64,000 bases of DNA, from NCBI GenBank assembly GCA_031772625.1, contig CM062805.1, positions 512,348,102 to 512,412,101 of the forward strand, read 5' to 3'. Source of the DNA: Pinus tabuliformis. Lineage: Eukaryota; Streptophyta; Pinopsida; Pinales; Pinaceae. Below the pieces are notes generated by a model, which saw only the letters and a list, made by a program, of their open reading frames with translations, made no database searches and was not told where the DNA came from. Shown here one piece after another: positions 54,912-64,000 of this stretch (positions are counted from its first letter, which is position 1; each line of letters starts with the position of its first letter). The position numbers were made by a program, and so were the translations under genes.

Positions 54912-57373
54912 ACAACCACCCTCCAAAATTTTTCCTTAGCCTGTTTTGGAGCCTCCCTACCAACCTTACATAGAACCTTGTCTTGCTTCATCAAGTACTC
55001 ATGCTTCCGTTTTTCCTCACGCAAAGGCAGTTTGTCGATCAAATTTGATCCATTTCCCTCACAGCCTGCTCACCCAGACTTGGTCTAGCTGCAGGCTGAG
55101 TAGCTTCCCCTTTAAAATTGCACATTTATGGAGGGAAAACAACCTTCCCTAATGGAATTGTGAAATCCTCTCTGACAGCCTGCTAGGCTCCAAGATTGCA
55201 CAATCCTGCTAGCCAACCCTCCCAGTAGGATTTGCGCAAATTTTCCCAGCAACAGGCTGTTCAACCCAGAATTTGCACAACTCTGGGTAGTAGTCAGCTG
55301 CTATGCCCAGAAATTTTACAAATCTACTAGGCAGCTAGCCCAACTCCCAGCTAGAAATGCGCATTTTTCTCCAGCAGTCGATCAGTCTCTTGCATGTGCA
55401 GTGGAATTGATCGGTTCCCTCCAGGACTAAGAAAAACAGACTTGCATGCATGGGTTGTTTCTCCCAAGGCAGTATGGAAAGTCATCCCTTGTTTGAGGGA
55501 TCTATATTTAGCAGTTGGAGGTTACATGCAAGGAGAAATTTCGAAACCTCCCATCAAGTGTTGCTTCCCCTATATTCGTGGCATGTGCGTCACAAACTTG
55601 ATGTTATTAAAACTCATCATCCAGATGCTACAGAGATCATTCCTCACATCAACCTTGCAGCTTTGACATCCCACATCACATCTAGGAACAGTCAGTACAT
55701 TCAGCTCAGCTGTTTTGGGATTAGCCTGCTTCCCATGCCTTGTGCTACATATTTGTCGCTTTTTGTGTTTTTGCTTGTCGGAGTATAATTTGTTCGATTT
55801 ATTTGAAGGGTTGTTGTCATTTACATGTATACTAGCTTGTCCTACCTCTGTTTCAGTTTTTGTTTCTATCTCACAGTTGTCACATGCATGAAACTATTTT
55901 GCACCGACGTTCACCCAATCGGCGAACTGCCTCACCCACATGCATGTTGATCTATTTTCTTAATCTTTCATTCATGCTTTACATGTACTATTAACCACTT
56001 CTGCTATCACTTAGTGTCACCATGAATTCACTGACTTAACTGCTTTCAGTTTCCGTTAGTGAGTTTGGCCAACCTTGGCACAGGCACTACCTTTACCAAG
56101 GCTGCATTGCACAACCTGGGAAAGGAAGGATCACCTTCCTCTCTATATTTGTGCATTCTTGCCCAGCACTGGCCTCCAAAACTGTTATCCACATTTCTCG
56201 AGGACAGTGGTTACTTGGCCCAAGAAATTGCGCAAATTTGTCCCTAGGCCAGCAATTCTTCCCAGCTGGAATTGTGCATTGCGCAATCCCAATAGTCAGT
56301 AGCCAGACTAGACTGTGCATTGCGCAGTTCTAGCAGTCAGTTAGTCTCCCAGTAGCCCAGATTGTTCCTTGTGTAGTCTGGTAGTCAGTCTTCCAACCTC
56401 CCAGCCGAAATTGTTCAACCTTCATGATCATGCACCCAGGTATGTTGCAAGTCAGTTCTCATGTTCATTTTGGTTTTTGACTGATAGATCGCTTGCCCTT
56501 AGTGTTTCCATGTCTTAAGGCATCCCAGGTGTTCATCTTCCTCTCAGCGGTACAGGTACAATGGTTTCTAGGAGAGCACAGATGAAGACACCATTCAGAG
56601 CACACTTAGGAATGAATTTGACCAAGTGTCCATGGACTTGCCTACCCACGAAGACATCAAGTTGTTCGTAGACAAGGACATCAAGAAGCAACATCATAGT
56701 AAGAAGAATCATGAATAGCAACTGAAGGTAGCATACCAAATGCAATGAGCGTAGTGAATGCAACGAATGCAAGAGGAAGGTTATTAACAACACAGAGGTG
56801 GAACAACATTGCAAGATCAAGTAGATCCACTGATAATGAAAGCAACTTTGGAGACTTAGGCTATGAAGTGACGACGTGACATGAAGATCGCGTGAAGGAA
56901 GAAGATGGAACAAAGAAGGAGTTTCATGTGTTGAAACAACAACTTAGGAAGAAAATGAAGCTACACAGATAGGTGAATGAGTTGTAATAGGAACATAAAT
57001 AGTAGTGGGTGCAACATACACTAACAGAGAAAACTGCGCCTGTACAAGTTAAGGATCCATCCCAAATATCGTTGAGCACACGCATGCAATCCAACCCATT
57101 CAACAAACTCACCAAGGTGAAGACAAGAAGCGAGTTCAATTGGGGCTGAACATGCACTTCGACACGTTGATGTGCATGACCACCAGCACACACTTGAAGA
57201 TCAGCATGGACACGATGCATCAGTATGTTTTTGGTTCAACCATACCCAAGAAGACCATGTGCATGTTAGCAAGCGAGTTGGATGAAGGGCCCGAACCAAT
57301 GCACCGGTTGCAATGGAGGCAAGAGTTCGCTTCAGCAAGATGTCACCATGAGGTACATGCACACCATCATGGA
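54912..57373 (+). repeat. Long direct repeat, left copy (element H interior)
   Basis: It matches 61485-64000 in the same orientation along its whole length, with moderate divergence and small gaps. Open frames in it (55394-55788, 56059-56333, 57140-57500) have no recognisable domain and are not the same in the other copy. The end at 57373 is set only by the window edge. Confidence 0.85.
55150..56420 (+). repeat. Degenerate 40-45 bp units with TGCGCA core, left copy
   Basis: Two blocks (about 55150-55380 and 56220-56420) hold repeated, diverged units of roughly 40-45 bases. They are built around ATTGCGCAAT, TTTGCGCAAA or TTGTGCATTGCGCA, separated by CAGC/CCAG-rich text such as CCCAGTAGGATTTG. 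The corresponding blocks in the right copy are near 61720-61960 and 62815-62985. Confidence 0.6.
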
Positions 57374-57610
57374 TGACCAAGCTTGGCATCAGGTCACTAG
57401 CGTCACCATCACAAGTATGTCGAAGAGTTGGTCTCATCATAGCGGACCGAGCATTAGTGATGTCTTGCAAGGCTTGCTCAAGCCATGTTGTCTCACATGA
57501 GTACATGTGTATTGTAATGTTGAGTCATGTCAAGTGTAAGTCGAGTGTCAACAGTTGGATTTAACTGTCATAGAGTAGGTGAAGAGTCATGAGGGTAGTT
57601 GAACTGTCAC

Positions 57611-57620
57611 AAAGGGGGAA
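57611..57620 (+). other. Polypurine tract of element H
   Basis: AAAGGGGGAA is followed at once by TGTCAACGG, the LTR start. Confidence 0.65.
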
Positions 57621-58507
57621 TGTCAACGGTCACTACACCCTTTGCTACAAATAGTCCCTCATAACCCATTGTATAGGCTTTTGGTCAGCCAAGATTCTAC
57701 TGAGACTATCCTGAAGAAGCCTTGGACAGTATTGTAATGCACCTTGGCTTCTCCACTGCATGGAGCTAGCACATCTCTTCGAAGGAGCAGGCAAATGTGG
57801 TTGTAACGTTCCACTCTTAGGGCTAGCAGGTTTACATGGATGTATTGTATGGTTGTGACTTACACTTTCTATATAATAAGATCCAGCACATTTTCATGCA
57901 TATGTTGTTATTGTAGTTGGACTGCTTCGGTTTCCTTAATGATATATGTTGTTTAATTTACGTACTTTTGTATGAACCGATTCACATGCAATTATATGAA
58001 TCTTGTTGTTAATGTGTTGATATGTTGTTAATGTTGTCACCATCCATGTCGACTACTCTGCCAGACACCAAACAAACCTTTCACATGAACCTTGTTGTAA
58101 CAACCATCGCACTCGTCTCAGACTAATCCATGAGTGTTGTACGTGTTATCTTACCTTGTATGATGTGACTGCCGCATCCGAGTGGACTGATCTGTCAGAA
58201 ACTATGCATTTCCTTTTGTGTTGTGTGTTCCTAGATGAGTTGGGACTGATCCCTTTCAACCTCGAACTCACCTTCACCTCCTTCCCCCTTCGAAGTGTTA
58301 GAACCTCTCATACACCTTCCTTGACTCATTGCATCAGTCACACCCTTGCTACTGACAGAGTTATCTTACTTACCTCTATGCGACATTGCGGTCAAGGCAT
58401 TACCTTATGACTCACTGCTAGGAGTCCTACAGCAAACAGTATGGGGACTAATTGGGACTTCTTACCAAGGATATCCCCTTGACATGTCGGCAGGTCCAAC
58501 ACTGTCA
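57621..58507 (+). repeat. LTR of element H, shared by two tandem copies
   Basis: Starts TGTCAACGG after a purine tract and ends near ACTGTCA (58507), just before a primer-like site. An alternative end is TTGACA at 58484, which pairs with the TGTCAA start. CTACAAATAG near 57645 is a TATA-like box close to the start. Sequence on the left is a 3' interior and on the right a 5' interior, so this single LTR joins two copies. Its partner would fall just beyond the window's right edge. Confidence 0.6.
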
Positions 58508-58514
58508 AAATTTT

Positions 58515-58533
58515 TGGTGCTAGAAGGAGGGCC
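58515..58533 (+). other. Primer-binding site of element H
   Basis: TGGTGCTAGAAGGAGGGCC lies directly after the LTR end. TGGCGCTAGAAGGAGGG-type primer sites are used by Tat-like plant elements. I do not assign the tRNA. Confidence 0.6.
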
Positions 58534-58569
58534 TGATGACAAGTTGTGTCCTCTCATCTAGTTTTGAGC

Positions 58570-60230
58570 CTTTGCATATCTTTCATGTAGTCTTGCATTC
58601 TTCTTCCCCTGAGGTGTTTTTCGAATCATGAATATGTCTTTGTCTCAGGGAAGCTTTTTGATCTCTTTTCCACTCACACGTATGATGGTGAAGGCGAAGT
58701 TGCCTAGTCTGAGAACTTACATAACTTTCTTTCCATGATTCATGAGGAAGATGAGTTTTCTGACGAACATACCGGTTTGCTGCTTTCATGCACACTTTGC
58801 GAATCTCCATTTCATTGGGTGCTCATCCTAATGGTTGACACCTTGCACTCATTTGAGCACTTCTGTGATCTTATCGAAGACATGTTCTATCATTTTGATC
58901 CAGACCATATTGACCAGAAAATGTTACAACAACAGAGGGCTCCATATGAGTCCATTATTGATTTTTGGCAGTGCTTCCGTGACTAGCAGTTTCAAGCTCG
59001 GAGGAGCCAGATGAAATTTCCTTATCTTTGGGACCAATTTCAGTATTGCCTTAAGAAACCTACCCATCCCAAGAAAAAGTTTTAGATCAAGCCTCGCTCA
59101 ACATTCTTTGTTGATGGAGCTATGCAATCTCATGTGGAAGCGGGCACTGTCTCAACTAACTATCTGTCTTCCTCTTATTCAACAACTCCACCACTGCCTA
59201 GTGATGTTGAGCATCATGCTCACACACCTATTCATCCTTCACACCCTCCCAGCATCACTTCACTCAATTTTCATGTAGATTTGGTTGTCAGTCCTTCGAG
59301 TCGTCATATGCATTCTTTTCTACGACCTTCGTCTTCACACCCGGGTGTTCCTTCGGATGATGTTGTCTTGTGTTCCTTCGGATGATGTTGTCTTGTGTTC
59401 GTCCATTCCAGACTCTTCACTTATTGTGAAAGAGGAACAACCCACTAACGGAGTTGGTGTTGCACAACCAACATGCGCTGTCATTCATGAAGAGTATGAG
59501 TGGGATCTTGAGCATCAACACTCAGCGAAGGATGACTCCCTTCCATCCAAGCCCCCTCCATTCTTTCCTAACATCGTTTGTGAACCTTCCATCCATGATT
59601 TTGCATGTGTGTCTTGATCCACGGATGCACCCATTGTTGATCTTTCGCAAGACACACCATATGTTAGCCCATCATCCAACAGTGGAGAGGACCAATAATT
59701 CATTGGAAATCCACTTGATATTTCATCTAATTTTTTTGGAAACGTGGATGGTGAACATCCTTCCTCCTCATATACCCCTCTGTGTGACTCATCTAACCAT
59801 GAGGATGTTGACTAACATCGTGAATTTTCTAATCTTGGTTGTCATGATCTCTTCACCTCATCACCTAATCACAATGTTGATTCACTCGTTGTTAATCCAT
59901 ATAAGTCGATGGTCTACGAAGATCCATCTATCAATGAAGTCAAAATCCCACAGACCGTCAAGGCACTTAAGCTCGAGTTGATGGTTGTGTTAGGCCCTCA
60001 TTGTCCTGAGGTTGGTTTCACTTCCGATCAGGAAATTGTTCAAACACTCAAGGCTGCTCATCACTCATCTGTATGCACTCAAGATCAACCTAACACTCAG
60101 ACCTTACTTCCTCCACTCAAACTACATGATCCCATTGCTCATACATTGGAGGAGTCTTACACCACAAGCACTCATACGCGACGCAAGTTATCTTTGTTTC
60201 TTTCGTTTGCTTGCATGTCATAGTCAAGAG
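58570..60230 (+). pseudogene. Gag-like region of element H
   Basis: The frame 58735-58986 looks like a plant Ty3 Gag core: FEHFCDLIEDMFYHFDPDHI, then APYESIIDFWQCFRD, and further on MKFPYLWDQFQYCLKK. The following frames (59122-59617, 59909-60223) are serine/histidine/proline-rich linkers without known domains. No zinc knuckle was found. Broken by several interruptions. Confidence 0.5.
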
Positions 60231-61479
60231 TGTGCTTATGTTTCAAAGTTGCAAGTAGTGTCACATAACACCATGATAAGTCCACGAACTACCCGTCATG
60301 TATATGCACTCAATTATGTCCCATGGGCACTTTGAATCACAAAGTGCGGTTGTCTACAGTGTTATTTATTTCTTGCTTACTGGTTCATACAAGGGGGTTT
60401 CTCACGAACCAAGCCTTCACCAACATGGGTCTACCAATGCACCAGTGGCTACATTGGAAGTATCACTTCACATGATCAGGCCCATGTACCATTAGTGTAG
60501 GAGTAGGAGTAGTGTTTTCTTTCAGTTGTTTCCTTACATTCTTTTTTTGCTTGTTTGTTTACTTGCTTCACTTTCATTTTTTCTTCTTCTCTTGCTTTGC
60601 TTTTTTTATTGTTAGTTCATTCGCTTGTTTCATTCATAGGTTAGTTTTGCATGAAAACATGTATGAATCTTGAAGCAATTTGGGTAAAGTACAAGAGGGC
60701 TTGTACAACTATCACTACTTGGTTATCTATCATCTTGCCTCTGTATGATGAGCTTGTTACTTTTAGTCCATGATACGTCGAAAGAAAATATGTACTATTC
60801 GAAGTGAATCTTGGTGTAAACACAACACTTGCGCACTAACTAGTGTCACCTTCTCTAGTCAATTGTTTTTGGGTTAACCCTTGTCAGCTCAGTCAAGTAG
60901 AGTAAGGTAAGGGGGGAAACCTTAACAGGCACATCAGAGATACAATAAACTAATTCTCTGCTGGAACAACCTCTTATGCTCTAAATAAGTCTGCATCCCT
61001 CTTCCGCCTCTGAAATGAATAAGATGCTATGCACAGTGAAAAATGAAAAAAATGAAAAATGAATAAGGTGAAAGAAGAGAAAGGCTTCCTGTGTAGGGAG
61101 GTGATGCAAGTAACTCCGCCGGGGTACTGACTAGGCTCACTCGCAGCAGAGCCATCCTTGTGTTCCTATGTGACTCCACTGGGGCACTATCCAGGTCTGC
61201 TGGTAATGGAGCAACACCAGAGATGAAACTAAGACTCTGGCCACTATACTGCTTGTGCAGCTATATACGCCTCAACCCCAATCAAAACAACTGTGTTGCC
61301 TTGGCTTGGAATGTGTGTCAATCGACCAAGGGCTTGGCAGATGCTACATATTACAATCAAGTTAGTGTGAAACCAAGATGAGCTAAGAACTGAAAAATAC
61401 TTTTGGAGGTGTTAGACTTTATTTTCACTAACAAGGTCTATGTAAAGAGTTGGAGCTCTACCAGCGTGTCACCAAGTGT
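60231..61479 (+). other. Noncoding interior of element H
   Basis: A T-rich stretch (60500-60640) is followed by mixed sequence. The purine tract AAGGTAAGGGGGGAAACC lies at about 60903-60920. Motifs CTCCGCCGGGGTACTGACTA and GACTCCACTGGGGCACTATC near 61117 and 61172 look like two copies of a short repeated unit. No gene recognised. Confidence 0.4.
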
Positions 61480-64000
61480 TGTAGTGGCTACAACCACCCA
61501 CCAAAATTTTTCCTTAGCCTGTTTTGGAGCCTCCCTACCAACCTTACACAACACTTTGTCTTACTTCATCAAGTACTCAAGCTTCAGTGTTTTCCTCGCA
61601 CAAAGGTAGCCTGTCGATCACAGTTGATCCATTCGCTTCATAGGCTACTCACTCAGACTTGGTCTAGCCACAAACTGAGCAGGTTCCCCATAAATTTGCA
61701 CATTTCTGGAGGGAAACTAGCCTTCCCTCTAGGAATTGCGCAATCCTCTCTGGCATCCTACTGGGCTCCAGGATTGCGCAATCCTGCCAGCCAACCCTCC
61801 CAGTAGGATTTGCACAGATTTTCCTAGCAGCAGGCTATTCAACCCAGGATTTGTGCAAATCTCAGCTGCAGTTAGCTGCTCTACCTAGAAATTGCACAAA
61901 TCTCCTGGGCAGCCAACCCAGCTCCCAGCCAGAAATGCGCATTTTTCTCCAGCAGTTGAGTAGTCTCTTGCATGTGCATCTCAGTTGATCGGTTCCCTCC
62001 AAGATTGAGCAAAAAAGACTTGCATGCATGGGTTGTTTCTCCCAAGGCAACATGCAAAGGCATCCCTTGCTTCAAGGCAAAGGCATCCCTTGCTTCAAGG
62101 ATCTATGTTTAGTAGTTGGGGGTTACATGCAAGGAGCAATTCTGAAACCTCCCACCAAGTGTCGCTTCCCCTAGATTCGTGGCATGTGTGTCACAACCTC
62201 AATGTTATCAAAACTCATCAACCGGACATTGTAGACCTCATTCCTCACATCAACCTGGTAGCTCTAATATCCCACATCACATCTAGGAGCAGTCAGCACG
62301 TTTAGCTCAGTTGTTTTGGGGTAGGCCTGCTTCCCATTCCTTATGCTACATTTCTGTTGCTTTTTGTGTTTTTTCTTGTGGGAGTATTGTTTGCTTGATT
62401 TCTTTGAATTCTTGTTGTCATTTACATGTATACTAGCTTGTCCTAGTTTTGTTTCAGTTTTTGTTGCTATCTCACAGTTGTCGCATACATGAAACTGTTT
62501 TGAATGGACGTTCGCCCAACTGACGAACTGCCTCACTCACATGCATGTTGACCTGTTTGTTGAATCTTTCATTCATGTTTTGCATGCACTATTAATCACT
62601 TATGCTATCACTTAGTGTCAGCATGCATTCACTGGCTTACTTGCTCTCAGTTGCCTGTCGGCGAGTCGGGCCAACATTGGCCCGGGCTCTGCCTTCACCA
62701 AGATTGCATTGCACAATCTGGGAAAGGAAGGCTCACCTTCCTCTCTATATTTGCGCATTACTACCCAGCACTGACCTCCAGGACTATTTTGTTCATTTCT
62801 GGAGGACAGTGGCTACTTGGCCCAAGAAATTGCACAAATCTGTCCTTAGGCCAGCAGTCCTTCCTAGCTGGAATTGAGCATTGTGCAGTTCTAGTGGTCA
62901 TTCGGTCTCCTAGTAGCCCAGATTGTGCCTTGTGCACTCTTGGCAGTCGGTCTCCCGACCTCCCTGCCGATATTGCGTAACCTTCATGATCATGCACCCA
63001 GATATGTTTCAAGTGAGTTCTCACGTTCATTTTTGTTTTTGACTGATAGGTTGCTTACCATGAGTGTTTCCATGTCTTCAGGTATCCCAAGTGTTCATCT
63101 GCCTCTTAGCAGTATAGGTACAATGGTTTCTAGGAGAGCAAAGATGAAGACACTGTTCAGAGCACACTTGGGGATGTAGTTGATCAAGTGTCCATGGACT
63201 TGCGTACCCATGAAAACATCAAGTTGTTCGTAGACAAGGACATCAAGCAGTAGCATCATAGCAAGCAACATCATGAACAACAGTTGAAGGCACCATACCG
63301 AATGTAGGAGCGTAATGAACGCAATGAATGAAAGAGGAAGGTTGTTGACAACATAGAGGCAGAACAAAGTTGCAAGATCAAGTAGATCCACTAATAATGA
63401 AAGAAACTTTGGAGAGTCAGGCTATGAAGTGACAGTGCGACATGAAAATCGTGCAAAGGCAGAAGATGGAACAAAGAAGGAGTTGAATGTGTTGAAGTAG
63501 CAACTCAAGAAGAACATGAAACTGCACAGACAAGCGAATGTGTTGCAACAAGAACAAGAATAGCAGTAGGCGCAACATGCACTCACGGAGGAAAATTCAC
63601 CCATACAAGTTAAGGATTCATCCTAGCAACTGACACAAAGTAGACATGGTGAGCAGCGTTGTTGATCACATGCAAGGGATTCAGAATCATGCATATCGTT
63701 GAGCACATGCATGCAATCCAACCCATTCAACACACTCACCAAGGCGAAGACAAGAAGCAAATCAAACTAGGGATAAACATGCACTTCAATAAGTTGATGT
63801 GCATGACCACCAGCACACAATTGAAGATCAGCACGGACATTGTGAATCAATGTGTTTCCGGTTCAACTGTACCCAAGAAGACCATGCGCATGTTAGCAGA
63901 CAAGTTGGATGAAGGGACCGAACCAATGCATTGGTTGCAATGGAGGCAAGAGTTCACTTCAGCAAGGTGTCACCATGAGGTACATGCACACCATCATGAA
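61480..64000 (+). repeat. Long direct repeat, right copy (element H interior)
   Basis: Starts TGTAGTGGCTACAACCACC, matching 50651-50665 plus 54912 onward, and runs off the window. It shows the uninterrupted version of the site where element G inserted. The degenerate TGCGCA units recur at about 61720-61960 and 62815-62985. Confidence 0.85.

Larger units (their letters stand above)
50651..57620 (+). mobile_element. Element H, left copy: 3' part of the interior, split by element G
   Basis: The sequence TGTAGCGGCTACAAC (50651-50665), then 54912 onward, is repeated from 61480 to the window end. It leads to the purine tract AAAGGGGGAA (57611-57620) and the LTR at 57621. It is therefore read as the 3' interior of an element H copy whose front part is missing. 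The interior has no recognisable polymerase. Protein-like text at 56620-57400 and degenerate TGCGCA arrays recur in the right copy. Broken many times. Confidence 0.6.
58508..64000 (+). mobile_element. Element H, right copy: interior from primer site to window end
   Basis: Primer site, then a Gag-like region (58570-60230), a noncoding stretch, then the long repeat shared with the left copy (61480 to window end). By analogy with the left copy, the purine tract and 3' LTR would come about 240 bases after the window end. No polymerase is recognisable in 5.5 kb, so the element looks non-autonomous. Broken many times. Confidence 0.6.

Noticed and set aside
50651-58501. Element H as a large-derivative (LARD) type with a 3.6-kb LTR beginning TGTAG
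   Set aside because: The purine tract and TGTCAACGG at 57611-57621 followed by a primer-like site at 58515 fit a normal LTR of about 0.9 kb better, and no purine tract precedes the TGTAG start at 61480. It remains an alternative.
60903-60920. Purine tract taken as the priming site of a 3' LTR starting near 60921
   Set aside because: The next bases do not start with TG and have no counterpart upstream of the left copy.

Overview
This window looks like intergenic DNA from a very large plant genome, most likely a gymnosperm. That assignment is an inference: it rests on dense nesting of Ty3-type retrotransposons, plant-style primer-binding sites matching tRNA-Asp and tRNA-iMet, AT-rich filler, and the absence of any recognisable host gene. 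I found no tRNA, rRNA, CRISPR array or bacterial-style operon. Nearly everything I can name is an LTR-retrotransposon fossil or a repeat. Percent identities are hand or eye estimates.

Layout. 1-3420: an open 748-residue Ty3-type gag (element A) and noncoding flanks. 3421-4407: nine scattered copies of a CpG-rich motif, GCGCGACCACTCG. 6625-22605: element B, an Athila/Tat-like Ty3 element on the minus strand, split between its RT and RNase H regions by element C (8712-17182), a broken Ty3 element on the plus strand with both LTRs. 23160-24060: an unrecognised coding remnant. 24072-35105: element E (Ty3; gag, protease, then an RNase H domain), split by element D (26391-33127), which has two LTRs, primer site, polypurine tract and target duplication but little coding sequence. 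35106-41790: AT-rich DNA with a 58-bp degenerate repeat and a minus-strand coding remnant.

41796-48246: element F, the best preserved, with two 1043-bp LTRs (about 97% identical), a perfect ACAAC target duplication, an open gag-protease frame, no polymerase, and an array of CTCGTTAAAA boxes. 48535-49743: nested tandem duplications. 50651-64000: two tandem copies of element H that appear to share one LTR (57621-58507). The left copy is split by element G (50666-54911), a minus-strand Copia-like gag-protease element.

How the parts relate. Several elements (D, F, G, H) lack polymerase and would depend on relatives for mobilisation. Nesting and LTR divergence give a relative order: B before C, E before D, H before G. 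F has the least diverged LTRs, then G, C and D. I see no clear new functional system. The items most worth a second look are the CpG-rich motif cluster, the palindrome-TATA promoters in C and G, the CTCGTTAAAA array and shared tail of D and F, and the shared-LTR tandem of H.
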